From Flavobacteriia bacterium (GTDB lineage: Bacteria > Bacteroidota > Bacteroidia > Flavobacteriales > Weeksellaceae): a stretch of 64,000 bases of DNA. Below the pieces are notes generated by a model. That model was not told where the DNA came from, did no database searches, and was given only the letters and a program-made list of their open reading frames with translations. The stretch spans positions 62,001 to 126,000 of the forward strand of contig JAECQR010000006.1 in assembly GCA_015999765.1 (NCBI GenBank), read 5' to 3'. This document shows, piece by piece, positions 42,534 to 51,877 of this stretch; the first letter of the stretch is position 1, and each line of letters begins with the position of its first letter. The position numbers were made by a program, and so were the translations under genes.

Positions 42534-43505
42534 TTATGTGAAACTAAGATTTTTCAGAACTGCTTCGGATTTCAGTTCGGTTTCGCGCCATTCTTTTTCA
42601 GGCGAACTTTCTGCGGTAATTCCGCCACCGACGTAGATTAAAGCAGCGTTCTCAAAGAATTCAGCGCAGCGAAGATTTACAAAATACTGAACATTTTCTT
42701 CGGTTTCGACTTTAATATAACCAGCGTAGAAATTTCTTGGATGAGTTTCAAAATGCTCTATCGCATTGCTGCAAATTTCTTTCGGAATTCCACAAACCGC
42801 GGGCGTAGGATGAAGTTCGGAAATGATCTTCTCCAGATCATTTTCGTTGATTTTCGCACTGAAATCGTTTCTCAAATGCTTGATGTTTCCGGAAATATGG
42901 TCGTAAGTGTCGCTTTTATAAACTTCAGAAGCATAATTTTTCAGCGTATTGGAGATAAAATCTGTTACCGGTTTTTGTTCTTCAATTTCCTTTGTCGTCC
43001 AGTTTTCTGTCACGGGAATCGTTCCGGCGAGACTCATGGTTTGAAATTCAGAGGTTTTTTTATCAAATTTTCCTAAAAGTTCAGAAAAAGCGCCGAGCCA
43101 GCATTTGCCGTCTTTAATGAAAAAATAGACGAACGCGTTTTTGTAGGATTCACATAAATTCAGAAAAGTTTGGGAAAGACTGAGCTTTGAATCGTTAATC
43201 TGAACCAGTTTCCTTCTGGAAATCACCAGTTTGGAAAGTTGATTAGCTTTAATGAAATCTATGACTTTAACTAATTTTTCCTGATAAGCGGCGCTGTTTT
43301 CTTCCTCAAAATCCAGAAGTTCTGTATTCAAATCATCATTAAAAACTTCATGATTTAAAAAATCGGTTTTTGAAATTGCTTTAAGCCTTCCTTGGAAACC
43401 AATTTTTTCTGACTGATCGAAGGACAGAAAAGACACCGCCTCAGAAACCGAAGTTTCCTCAACAGTATAAATGGTTTCGGAAAAAGGAAATCTGAAAAAA
43501 ATCAT
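42534..43505 (-). CDS. menF: Isochorismate synthase (menaquinone pathway)
   Basis: 323 residues, a compact chorismate-binding enzyme. KLVISRRKLV, MSLAGTIPV, LHPTPAVCGIPKE and YAGYIKVETEE are the chorismate-binding signatures. Converts chorismate to isochorismate. Its neighbour 2 nt upstream is a hotdog thioesterase of the type acting on DHNA-CoA, which points to menaquinone rather than siderophore synthesis (inference). It is shorter than E. coli MenF, lacking part of the N-terminal region, as is common in this phylum. Confidence 0.92.
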   Translation of the reverse strand: MIFFRFPFSETIYTVEETSVSEAVSFLSFDQSEKIGFQGRLKAISKTDFLNHEVFNDDLNTELLDFEEENSAAYQEKLVKVIDFIKANQLSKLVISRRKLVQINDSKLSLSQTFLNLCESYKNAFVYFFIKDGKCWLGAFSELLGKFDKKTSEFQTMSLAGTIPVTENWTTKEIEEQKPVTDFISNTLKNYASEVYKSDTYDHISGNIKHLRNDFSAKINENDLEKIISELHPTPAVCGIPKEICSNAIEHFETHPRNFYAGYIKVETEENVQYFVNLRCAEFFENAALIYVGGGITAESSPEKEWRETELKSEAVLKNLSFT

Positions 43506-43507
43506 AA

Positions 43508-43936
43508 TTACTGCGGGCGCGGAATAATATTATTGGTCATGGTAGTGTGATTAATCAGATGACCTTTCTCATCGCGGATATCAATTTCAGAAACGTGCAT
43601 CGTGTTGCCTTTTCGGATAAATTTTGCGGTTCCGGTAACTGTCCCTTCCTTTTTACTTCGTAAATGATTGGAATTGATATTGGTTCCGACAGGCACCACT
43701 TTTTCTGTATCTACATGTAAAACGGAAAGGCAGGACCCGAGCGTTTCGGCCAGAACACAGTTTGCACCGCCGTGAAGAATGCCGTAAGGCTGATGCACTC
43801 TCGGGGTTACAGGCATTGTTGCGGTCAGCGTATCATCAGTAACATCCGTGAAAATAATTCCTAAAGTCTTTCCCAGGTTTTCTCCGCCCCAATTGTTGAG
43901 TTGGTGCAGAATTTCGTTCTTTCTATCTTCGGTCAT
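43508..43936 (-). CDS. Hotdog-fold thioesterase, probable DHNA-CoA thioesterase
   Basis: 142 residues of the PaaI/YbgC-like hotdog fold, with HQPYGILHGGANCVLAETLG, where the glutamate is the likely catalytic residue. In this operon, next to isochorismate synthase, hydrolysis of 1,4-dihydroxy-2-naphthoyl-CoA is the most sensible role (inference). Two-nt spacing to menF. Confidence 0.9.
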   Translation of the reverse strand: MTEDRKNEILHQLNNWGGENLGKTLGIIFTDVTDDTLTATMPVTPRVHQPYGILHGGANCVLAETLGSCLSVLHVDTEKVVPVGTNINSNHLRSKKEGTVTGTAKFIRKGNTMHVSEIDIRDEKGHLINHTTMTNNIIPRPQ

Positions 43937-43946
43937 AACGTTTACA

Positions 43947-44513
43947 TTAATAGATTTTGGGATTCCATTTTTCAGGATATTTCGGCGTAATTTTTTTGTA
44001 ATACTCTTCCATTTCCTGCATAATATCTTCGAAAGAACGGGTCTCGAGATCTTTTACCGAAATTTCATAGCCAAGATGAATCTGCTTCGTTCTGAAGTCG
44101 CCCGCTGCCACAATGATCGGAACTTTTGCCGCCATTGCCATGTGATAAAAGCCTTTTCTCCATTTCGGAACCCAGCTGCGGGTACCTTCGGGAGTAATTA
44201 CCAGACTGAAATCTTCTTTTTTGAATTGATCAACTACAAATTTCACGAGGTCGTTTTTCTGAGAGCGATCGATTCCCACGCCTCCCAAAGCTTTTACGAT
44301 TCCGCCGTACCACGCTTTTGTATGCTGGTCTTTGATGATGATTTTCAGCGGTTTATCCAGCGCCCAATAGGCGAGATTGCCGAGAAGATATTCCTGGTTT
44401 GATGTGTGCGGCGCAACGACAAGAATGCAGCGGTTCAGGTTATTCACATCGCCTTCAAGAACAATTTTCCAGCCGATTAATTTCAGGATGAGTTTTCCAA
44501 TGAGTTTTTTCAT
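43947..44513 (-). CDS. 1-acylglycerol-3-phosphate acyltransferase (PlsC family)
   Basis: 188 residues. The acyltransferase motif I is HTSNQE, an H(X)4E instead of the usual H(X)4D. Motif III is PEGTRSWVPKW. An N-terminal amphipathic/hydrophobic stretch (LIGKLILKLIGWKIVLEG) attaches it to the inner membrane. It would acylate lysophosphatidic acid or a related lysolipid. Located 10 nt upstream of the thioesterase gene, so it may head the menF operon. Confidence 0.9.
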   Translation of the reverse strand: MKKLIGKLILKLIGWKIVLEGDVNNLNRCILVVAPHTSNQEYLLGNLAYWALDKPLKIIIKDQHTKAWYGGIVKALGGVGIDRSQKNDLVKFVVDQFKKEDFSLVITPEGTRSWVPKWRKGFYHMAMAAKVPIIVAAGDFRTKQIHLGYEISVKDLETRSFEDIMQEMEEYYKKITPKYPEKWNPKIY

Positions 44514-44567
44514 ATCAAAAGATTCCGGGAAAAGGAATTAATTTTACAGTTTCTTATTAAACAAAAA

Positions 44568-44594
44568 AGTATAACCAAAGGTATTGGTTATACT
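44568..44594 (-). terminator. Terminator downstream of the 20-codon ORF
   Basis: AGTATAACCAA (44568-44578) and TTGGTTATACT (44584-44594): perfect 11-bp stem, with TTTTTT next on the minus strand. It closes a transcript coming from the right, where only the 20-codon ORF lies before the PspC gene. Confidence 0.85.
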
Positions 44595-44622
44595 TTACAA
44601 ATATATTGAATTAAAATTCTAA

Positions 44623-44685
44623 CTAAAATAAACTGCTTACGAAATCCATGATTTTCATTGCGATTTCTAGAACGAACTGTACCAT
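44623..44685 (-). CDS. Possible 20-residue amphipathic peptide
   Basis: ATG 44685 to TAG 44623 encodes MVQFVLEIAMKIMDFVSSLF, an amphipathic helix with net charge near zero. It is placed 29 nt upstream of a strong terminator and about 170 nt after the PspC stop, so it could be a small separate transcript. Its existence rests only on context; a non-coding RNA ending at the same terminator is an alternative. Confidence 0.35.
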   Translation of the reverse strand: MVQFVLEIAMKIMDFVSSLF

Positions 44686-44856
44686 GACTGATGATTTAAG
44701 TGTTAATTAATGACTTATTAAATTCGCGTTACGAAATTAGTGTTTTTTTCTATCAAAATACTTTTCCGTATGTTAAATTTTGGTTAAACCCAGATGAACA
44801 AGCGAAAAGCGGATTTTCTGTGACGCAGAGCCTCCGCCTTTGCTCATCCACTCTCA

Positions 44857-46563
44857 TTATTTGGTTTTAATAGATATTTCTTTCTTTCCGTCTTTAATGG
44901 AAATGTCTACATTTTCCATTTTGCCAATATTTGTTTTCATAGAATCGATGATTTTATCAGCGGCTGCTTTGGGCATTTTGGTCCCGTTGATAATCACGCT
45001 GTCTTTATCTGATGAATTGTACTGAATGGTAGATCCGTTGATTTTAATCTTATTTTTTTCAATTACTACAGCGTTATCGTCATCATTATCATCTTCCATT
45101 CCGTCGCCATCCAGATCACCGTCGATATTCAGTCCATTTTCTTTCACCTTGAAAACTCTGGTGTTCATGGGAACTACAAGTTCATAGGTCACATTGTAAT
45201 TACGGAACCGATCCTGGTAAGGGTATTTTACGAAGTTTGGAAGCAATATCTTATTATCCTGAATTTCTACAGGTACATTAAGCTGAACCGGAATATTATA
45301 TCCTTTACCCTCTTTTTTAACGATTAAATATGGCGCTGTAGCAGTTGCACTTCGGGTTACATCAACGTAAGGATAATCTTCTTCGTAAACCATTTTTTTG
45401 TCGGAAAAGATATCATCGTCGTAAGCTGTAAAGTTCTGCGGAATGGTAATCTGTTTCACATCGACATAAAGACTGTCGGATGTTGTATTGATGGCTACAT
45501 TCTCTGTATCTTCTTTATGACCTTTGTAAATCATGTCCTTTTTAGCCATATTTACTCCGAAGTAAGTACCGAAACCAATCAGGATCAGCAATAGCGCACC
45601 TAAAACATATCCTACATTTCTCAGCTGTGTTTTCGGCGAGATAAGTTTGATGGATAATAAACTGAAGAGAATTGCGGGGATCAGGGTTCCGATCAGCATC
45701 ATGGCATAAAGTACATTGCTCATACCATCATCTTCAAACATAAAGTTGAATTCGCGCATTGGGGAAAATTCAGAATTTCCGCCAAATAATCCGAAGATAA
45801 AGAAGGCTCCGATGATACATCCCAAAGCCATCATTCCGAAGATTCCGCCTAGAATGTAACGGATTACATTCCAGATCCCGCTTCCTGCATTGTTGATATA
45901 AGGCTTGTTTTCAGTGTAAATTTCTCCGACCCTTTGTGTAGATTCATTGGCAAACTGTACAAGTTTGTTGGATTCGTTTTTCAAATTGTCGAAGTTCATA
46001 GGCTTTCCCTTCATTTTCAGGAAATCGGTCGCAGTTTCTGCTTTTGGTAAAACAATCCACAGAATAACGTAAATCAAAATAATGAGTGAAGTTGAAATGG
46101 CTGCAGTGAAAATCCCAAGGATCGCGATACCTAACCAAATGGCGCGCATTGCACTTACATCCATCCCCACGTAATGTGCTAAACCTGCACATACGCCTGC
46201 GATTTTCTGTTTCTCAGGATCCCGGAACAGCTGTTTATGGCCGGTGAACGTTCCTGTAGTTTTGTGGTCTCTTCTTGAAGATTTTTCAGAAAAGTAAGCT
46301 TCTTCCTGTTCTTCAATCTGCTCCGGTTTTCCGATTTGCGAAATTACTCTTTCTACATCGGTATCGTTGATGACTTCGCGTTTTCCTAAAGTGTCTTTGA
46401 AGATTTCAACCATCCGGATTTCAATGTCATGCATTACCTCATCAGCTTCATTTGCATCCAAAGAGCTTCTGAGCGCGGCAAGATAATCACTGAGTTTAAT
46501 ATATGCGTGTTCCTCGATGGTGAATGAGAAACCTGCAAGTCCTATTGAGAGTGTCTTGTTCAT
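44857..46563 (-). CDS. PspC-domain membrane protein
   Basis: 568 residues. The N-terminal ~100 (MNKTLSIGLAGFSFTIEEHA, IEIRMVEIF) is a soluble domain common in this phylum. The PspC domain at about 112-172 (FRDPEKQKIAGVCAGLAHYV, helix IWLGIAILGIFTAAISTSLI) precedes several more helices near 230-345 and a C-terminal beta-rich, Asp/Asn-rich part. Probably an inner-membrane envelope-stress component. The PadR gene is 4 nt upstream and should regulate it. Confidence 0.92.
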   Translation of the reverse strand: MNKTLSIGLAGFSFTIEEHAYIKLSDYLAALRSSLDANEADEVMHDIEIRMVEIFKDTLGKREVINDTDVERVISQIGKPEQIEEQEEAYFSEKSSRRDHKTTGTFTGHKQLFRDPEKQKIAGVCAGLAHYVGMDVSAMRAIWLGIAILGIFTAAISTSLIILIYVILWIVLPKAETATDFLKMKGKPMNFDNLKNESNKLVQFANESTQRVGEIYTENKPYINNAGSGIWNVIRYILGGIFGMMALGCIIGAFFIFGLFGGNSEFSPMREFNFMFEDDGMSNVLYAMMLIGTLIPAILFSLLSIKLISPKTQLRNVGYVLGALLLILIGFGTYFGVNMAKKDMIYKGHKEDTENVAINTTSDSLYVDVKQITIPQNFTAYDDDIFSDKKMVYEEDYPYVDVTRSATATAPYLIVKKEGKGYNIPVQLNVPVEIQDNKILLPNFVKYPYQDRFRNYNVTYELVVPMNTRVFKVKENGLNIDGDLDGDGMEDDNDDDNAVVIEKNKIKINGSTIQYNSSDKDSVIINGTKMPKAAADKIIDSMKTNIGKMENVDISIKDGKKEISIKTK

Positions 46564-46567
46564 AGTT

Positions 46568-46939
46568 TTAAGAATTTGGGTGGAACGAGCTTTCAGGTGC
46601 GTCCGTGGGGTTATTGTTTTTAGTAATTTGGTTTACAGAATCGGTAAGTTCTTTCCATGTATTGAGTAGTTCTGCAAGAAACAGTTCTCCTTTTTCTGTA
46701 ATCTGGTAGTATTTTCTTGGAGGTCCTCCGGTAGATTCTTCCCATCGGTAAGAGAGGAATTCGCCGTTTTTCAGTCTTGTGAGGAGCGGGTAAAGAGTGC
46801 CTTCCACCACATCCAGTTTTCCTTTTTTAAGTTCATCAATCAGATCGGAAACATACATTTCTTTTCTATCGATTAAACTCAAAATGCAGAATTCCAGAAT
46901 TCCTTTCCGCATTTGCGCTTTGGTGTTTTCTGTGTTCAT
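46568..46939 (-). CDS. PadR-family transcriptional regulator
   Basis: 123 residues from ATG 46939 (MNTENTKAQMRKGILEFCIL); a longer frame to 47014 would overlap the promoter. Winged helix with LKKGKLDVVEGTLYPLLTRL and E-S-T-G-G-P-P-R-K-Y-Y, the PadR signature. PadR proteins repress stress or efflux genes; here the target is presumably its own operon with pspC. Confidence 0.95.
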   Translation of the reverse strand: MNTENTKAQMRKGILEFCILSLIDRKEMYVSDLIDELKKGKLDVVEGTLYPLLTRLKNGEFLSYRWEESTGGPPRKYYQITEKGELFLAELLNTWKELTDSVNQITKNNNPTDAPESSFHPNS

Positions 46940-47011
46940 ATTATTTGAGGTTATTAATTGGTTCGCTATTCTAAATACTCTGTTTAAGTATTCTGTATCA
47001 ATCTTACTATG

Positions 47012-47043
47012 CAAAGATATATAAATAATTTAGTATTATGCAA
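47012..47043 (-). promoter_or_regulatory. Promoter and possible PadR operator
   Basis: On the minus strand TTG (47043-47041), 21-nt spacer, TATCTTTG (47019-47012). GTATTATGCAATAC (about 47033-47046) is an inverted repeat with 5-bp arms over the -33 region, a plausible autoregulatory site. Confidence 0.5.
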
Positions 47044-47168
47044 TACAAAGTAGTAAATATTTTAATAAAATTACATTTTTGGTGGTTGAAATATTGATAA
47101 AAAGTCTTACAAATCAATACCATAAACGGTTCCACGATAATTTGAACATCCAATTTTAAGGCAAAAAA

Positions 47169-47194
47169 AATCCGCCTCATTACTGAGACGGATT
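47169..47194 (-). terminator. Terminator of the longer GEVED gene
   Basis: AATCCGCCTCA (47169-47179) and TGAGACGGATT (47184-47194), one mismatch, T-run on the minus strand. Nearly the same sequence as the terminator at 49752-49777. Confidence 0.85.
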
Positions 47195-47222
47195 GATTTT
47201 AAATTAAATTTTCGTGAAAACA

Positions 47223-49577
47223 CTACTTCTTAATTACTTTAATTGAGTTGACTGAACCATCTTCCATGTGCAATGTCACGATATAAAGACCAGTTCTCAA
47301 ATCTGAAAGGTTAAGCTGAGCAGCTGCTTTCATATTTTTCACCTGTCTTCCTGCAACATCATTTACTGAAACAGATTTCACTCCTTTTACATCGGAAATA
47401 TTTAATACATCTGTAAACGGATTTGGATAAACCGCCACTTTAGCTTTATCGATATTTGAAGTTCCCGTTGTAGCTGTATTCACCTGAATCGTGTAATCTT
47501 CGACCTGACCAAATGTAGAACCTGTTGTAACACAGGCGTTGGCAAAATTGCTCAGGTTAGGATCTGTTGCAGGCCCCCCTGAAGGGTAAAACGCAGATTT
47601 AACTCTCATTCTTGTCTGCCCCAATTTCGCATCTGCAGGTACTACAACTGAACCTGTAGCCGGAGTTCCGGTTACACCATCAGACCCTAATACAAATATA
47701 AAGTTTGCAGGTGTTGTAAAATATTTTTCCCCCGCATCATCAAAGTCTCCATCCTGATTCCAGTCGATGAATACCGCAAAATAATGTCTGAAGGAAGCTC
47801 CATCGGTATTCGCATTCATTGAAATTGGGTAGGTGGTGTTTGTTAACACGGTTCCTACTTTATCCAGGAAGAACTCGTGAGCCGATGTTCCATTTAATGC
47901 AGCAGATGTGGTATTATTAATGCCCGCAAATGTTACATTGGTTGTAGGCTCCACGGTGGTGTAAGTCAAAGGTCCACAATAAGCCACTCCTACGGTTGTA
48001 AATGACATTTCGGTACATCCCGCGGCGTCGCCTAAATTATTATAGGGTACCACTCTAAGATAGTAAGTGGTATTTGGCGCTAATCCGGGCTTGTACGATG
48101 TGGAGCTAACAATTGTGCCATTTGCAAATTCGTTTCCTCCCGGTGTAGTACCGATATACACTTTGTATCCGGCTGCAAATTCCGCCGCAGCCCAGGTAAT
48201 CGTTCCGTTTGCGGGGAAGTCTGCAGCACCTGCCAGCGGTAAGGTAACAGTGGTACAAACGGGTACAGATGGTGGAACCTGAACGGATAATGTATAATCT
48301 TCAACCTGTCCGTTGGTCACATTCGCGCAGGGATTGGCTAAAGGATCAAGAAGTGCAGTTGTGGAACTGTTGAAATTGTATTTGATACGCATTCTTTTGT
48401 TCCCTAATGAAGCTCCTGCCGGCACAGTAATGTTTCCGGTTAAATTTACTGTGGCACCGGTGCCTCCTACCAAAGGTGCTGCGGTAAAATACTGTTCATT
48501 TGCATCGTTAAAATCACCATCATTATTCCAGTCCACAAAAGCGGTCATTCCAAATCTATTGGTACCTAAACCAGTTCCTGTAACCGCTAGTTGATGGGTA
48601 AGACCTTGATAAACATTCATCACTGTAGCTGTAAAATCTTCGTAAGCCGGTGCGCCGGTAGTTGCCGCAGAAGTATTGGTAACGCCATTGAGAGATACAG
48701 ATGATATCGGATAGGTCACCGTATTAGAACTGATAGGTCCACAGTAGCCGATCACACTGTTGGTTGTGAACGAAATTTCTGAGCAACCTGCAGCGTCTCC
48801 GTTAAGGTTCCCAGGAACTACGCTTGCATAATAAGTAGTATTGGGAGCCAAAGTAACATTGGTATTAGTTCCCGTAACCGTAGTATTATAAATATTTGAG
48901 CTTCCCGGTGATGTTCCGATGGCCACCTTATAATTTACGGCAGCAGGAACAGCATTCCAGGCTAAATTGAGGTTCCCTGCAGAAATTGTGGACCCGTCTG
49001 CAGGATTCATAATGGTTGTGCAACCAGGTGTCGTTGTAACAGTCTCCTGATTAATAGAAATATCATCAACATAGATATTACCGGTCGTTGTTCCGCTTCG
49101 TACAAACCAAGCCCCGATTCCGTATACCTGTCCCGGCTGAATAACTCCGGAAGGAATAGTAGCATTTAAGGTGGCACAGGTGGTAAGCGCCGTAGATGAC
49201 AGGACTACAGATGGCCCGAAAGTGTTGACCGTCCATTGATTGGTTGCTGCATTGAAAACAAAATACGCCAGACTTAAGGTGCCCGTAATATTTGCTGCTT
49301 TCTTGTATCCTACACTTACGTCAATTTTTTGTCCGTTACCGGTTTGGCCAATTGTACTTAAGTCGATCATATACCCTGTCTGGGTCACTGATGAGCTTAT
49401 TGCAAGTTGTCCGCCATTTGTGCCGTTACAGGCAGCTGTAGCTGTACGGGTGCCGTTACCAAATTGCTTGTATGTTGTGGTATTATAACCTGGGTCTTCG
49501 AAGTCACCGGTGTAGGTATACTGGGCATTCGAGCTGATTCCGAGTGCGATAAAGCACGAGAGTAAAAATTTTTTCAT
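47223..49577 (-). CDS. T9SS-secreted GEVED/FnIII protein, long paralogue
   Basis: 784 residues. Signal peptide MKKFLLSCFIALGISSNAQ. An N-terminal beta domain (20-180) is followed by FnIII-like units (PADGSTISAGNLNLAWNAVP; PLAGAADFPANGTITWAAAE). Two GEVED domains are marked by AFVDWNNDGDFNDANE and VFIDWNQDGDFDDAGE with GQVEDYT(L/I). The C-terminal sorting domain (VYPNPFTDVLNISDV ... KVIKK) is T9SS type A. Calcium-like Asp/Asn loops suggest metal binding. Likely surface adhesin or enzyme accessory; function unknown. Confidence 0.92.
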   Translation of the reverse strand: MKKFLLSCFIALGISSNAQYTYTGDFEDPGYNTTTYKQFGNGTRTATAACNGTNGGQLAISSSVTQTGYMIDLSTIGQTGNGQKIDVSVGYKKAANITGTLSLAYFVFNAATNQWTVNTFGPSVVLSSTALTTCATLNATIPSGVIQPGQVYGIGAWFVRSGTTTGNIYVDDISINQETVTTTPGCTTIMNPADGSTISAGNLNLAWNAVPAAVNYKVAIGTSPGSSNIYNTTVTGTNTNVTLAPNTTYYASVVPGNLNGDAAGCSEISFTTNSVIGYCGPISSNTVTYPISSVSLNGVTNTSAATTGAPAYEDFTATVMNVYQGLTHQLAVTGTGLGTNRFGMTAFVDWNNDGDFNDANEQYFTAAPLVGGTGATVNLTGNITVPAGASLGNKRMRIKYNFNSSTTALLDPLANPCANVTNGQVEDYTLSVQVPPSVPVCTTVTLPLAGAADFPANGTITWAAAEFAAGYKVYIGTTPGGNEFANGTIVSSTSYKPGLAPNTTYYLRVVPYNNLGDAAGCTEMSFTTVGVAYCGPLTYTTVEPTTNVTFAGINNTTSAALNGTSAHEFFLDKVGTVLTNTTYPISMNANTDGASFRHYFAVFIDWNQDGDFDDAGEKYFTTPANFIFVLGSDGVTGTPATGSVVVPADAKLGQTRMRVKSAFYPSGGPATDPNLSNFANACVTTGSTFGQVEDYTIQVNTATTGTSNIDKAKVAVYPNPFTDVLNISDVKGVKSVSVNDVAGRQVKNMKAAAQLNLSDLRTGLYIVTLHMEDGSVNSIKVIKK

Positions 49578-49751
49578 AATATAAACGTTTTAATCAATTT
49601 CAAAATTATGAATTAATATCATATTACAGTATAAATTATTACAATAAAAACAGAAGCAAACATTTATTACGGAATAAAGAAAGATTACGTACAACTATTA
49701 ATCAAAATCAAATCCCTGAAGTACTGTTGAAAGTTTTTGCTTTTGACAAAA

Positions 49752-49777
49752 AATCCGCCTCATTGCTGAGGCGGATT
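49752..49777 (-). terminator. Terminator of the shorter GEVED gene
   Basis: AATCCGCCTCA (49752-49762), loop TTGC, TGAGGCGGATT (49767-49777): perfect 11-bp stem, T-run on the minus strand. Confidence 0.88.
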
Positions 49778-49808
49778 CATTTTTATCAAAAATTATTCTG
49801 TAAGAATA

Positions 49809-51422
49809 TTATTTTTTGATTGCTTTAATTGTTTTAGAACTTCCGTCTTCCATGTTTAAAGTAACCATGTAAAGACCAGATTTCAATTCTGAAACGTTAA
49901 GTTCAGCAGCCGGTTTCATGGTTTTAACCAATCGTCCTGCAACATCCGTGATTGAAACAGATTTCACTCCATTTACATCAGAAATTTTCAATACATCATG
50001 GAATGGGTTAGGATATATAGAAAGGTTAGCTTTTTTTACATCTGATGCAGCTAAAAACTGAACATAATCTATTTTATAATCTTCTGCCTGACCATTAGTA
50101 AGATCTGCACATGCGGTTGTTAATGTTGCATTAACTGAAGTTCCGGAGAAATTGTATTTAACTCTCATTCTTTTCGTCCCTAATGCTGTCCCGGAAGGAA
50201 TCGCAATATTTCCTGTTAACGTAATCACCCCATTAGTAATGGTGGTAGACCTTTTGATGGTAGCAGCAGTATTAAAATAAGATTCTCCCGCATCATTGAA
50301 ATCTCCGTCTTCATTCCAGTCAACAAATACAGTCATCGCAAAGCCATTAGCTCCAATACCTATGCCTTTCACTGTAATCGGCACCGTGGTAATATTGTTT
50401 TTAACTTCAAATACAGTTGATGTAAAATCTTCGTGAGCGACATACGAACCCGCAACGGTCGCAGTAGCATCCGAGTCATTAGTAATTCCAGCAAAGGTTA
50501 CTGACTTAATAGGTGTCATAGCAGTAGGAGCACTTGAAGTTAGCGGACCACAATATGGTGCTAATGGATTCGCTCCCGTTGTAAAGCTTTTTTCAGTACA
50601 ACCCGTGGCTTCTCCTAAGCTGTTAATAGGAGTAATCGAAGCATATAAAAGAGTATTTGCAGGCAATACATTGCTGGATGAAGGAGTATAAGACTGGTTA
50701 GGTGATACGTCAGATAATACATCATCTCCCCCAGAGGTGGTTCCAATTTTCACTCTATAAGTTTGAGCGTTTTCTACTGCAGCCCATGTTAAAGTTGGTC
50801 TTACAGAAACATTGGTTGCATTATCGGCTGGAAGAATTAGAGAAGTACATACTGGTAATGCAGTAACCTCTTGAGCGATTAGCACTTTATCAAAAAAGGT
50901 ATAAAAGTCGTTACCTGAAGCTGTGGATACGCTTTGAATTCTCAACTTAAAATTGCCCGTAACAGCAGCTGTTTCTGGGATAGTAACCGAATAAGGGGTA
51001 CATGTTTCTCCCACTGTTCCTGCAGCTAAAGTCAATGGCGTCCCAACGGGTATATAAGTTGTTCCGTTATCCGTTGAGTAACTTACATTTACTGTACCAC
51101 TTATTGTGGAAGTAGCAGAATATGGGATTGTACTTACAGTAAAAGATACATCAATCTTTTTCCCATTGGCAGTCATTGCGGTAGGTTTCGTGTAAACTAA
51201 GTTTAATGTTGCTGACGTTGTAGCTCCATAATTGTTTCCTCCAATCGCTGCAATTCCATCACACGACGTAGGATTAAGATTATAAACGCCAGTACTCCCA
51301 CTGAAAGCTCCTGACACAACAAATGTGGCGGGACTTCCTGATTCAAAACTTTCGCTGACATAAATTTGCGCACTTGCGCCAAATCCCAATGCTAAAAAGC
51401 ACGATAGTAAAATTTTCTTCAT
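49809..51422 (-). CDS. T9SS-secreted GEVED/FnIII protein, short paralogue
   Basis: 537 residues. Signal [19 protein letters not shown], an N-terminal jelly-roll-like domain (20-190), one FnIII-like unit ([20 protein letters not shown]), one GEVED domain ([24 protein letters not shown]) and a T9SS sorting domain ([20 protein letters not shown]) almost identical to the neighbour's. It has one FnIII-GEVED pair fewer than its paralogue, indicating tandem duplication followed by module gain or loss. TAGTTTTG (51455-51448, minus) may be its -7 box. Confidence 0.92.
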   Translation of the reverse strand: MKKILLSCFLALGFGASAQIYVSESFESGSPATFVVSGAFSGSTGVYNLNPTSCDGIAAIGGNNYGATTSATLNLVYTKPTAMTANGKKIDVSFTVSTIPYSATSTISGTVNVSYSTDNGTTYIPVGTPLTLAAGTVGETCTPYSVTIPETAAVTGNFKLRIQSVSTASGNDFYTFFDKVLIAQEVTALPVCTSLILPADNATNVSVRPTLTWAAVENAQTYRVKIGTTSGGDDVLSDVSPNQSYTPSSSNVLPANTLLYASITPINSLGEATGCTEKSFTTGANPLAPYCGPLTSSAPTAMTPIKSVTFAGITNDSDATATVAGSYVAHEDFTSTVFEVKNNITTVPITVKGIGIGANGFAMTVFVDWNEDGDFNDAGESYFNTAATIKRSTTITNGVITLTGNIAIPSGTALGTKRMRVKYNFSGTSVNATLTTACADLTNGQAEDYKIDYVQFLAASDVKKANLSIYPNPFHDVLKISDVNGVKSVSITDVAGRLVKTMKPAAELNVSELKSGLYMVTLNMEDGSSKTIKAIKK

Positions 51423-51601
51423 AAATATTTAAATTTGTTAATTGAGCCAAAACTAAACAATTAATTTTAATAAAGCCTAAATTCTTTCACAAATATTTAA
51501 CAAAGTTTTAAATGTCTTACGAATTGGATAATTTCAGTGCTTTTCTTCCCTTAAAACATAGACAAGCTGTCCAAAAACATACAATCACTTTTTGTTCATC
51601 A

Positions 51602-51877
51602 CTACAGTTTCTGCCGACGCAATTTAGAATTCTCATTTTTAAGCACTTCCATCTTTGCATGAAGGTAATGAATGATTTCTAAGCCCGGTAAATTAACTTC
51701 GAGATCGTAATATAAATTGGATAACCTTTCGAAAACCTGAAGTTCATCATAACTTACGTACATAATATCGTTTTCGGTCTGCGTTTTAAGCAAACCGGAT
51801 TCCTGCAGTGCATCGAAAAATGTAATTTCCACATTGTAAATTCTTACAATTTCCTCGCGTGATATTCTTTCCGTCAT
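51602..51877 (-). CDS. cbpM: Chaperone modulator CbpM
   Basis: 91 residues. MerR-like helix-turn-helix pattern ([20 protein letters not shown]) followed by a C-terminal helix; matches CbpM, which binds and inhibits the J-domain of CbpA. Its start overlaps the end of cbpA by 4 nt, so the two are translationally coupled. Confidence 0.88.
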   Translation of the reverse strand: MTERISREEIVRIYNVEITFFDALQESGLLKTQTENDIMYVSYDELQVFERLSNLYYDLEVNLPGLEIIHYLHAKMEVLKNENSKLRRQKL

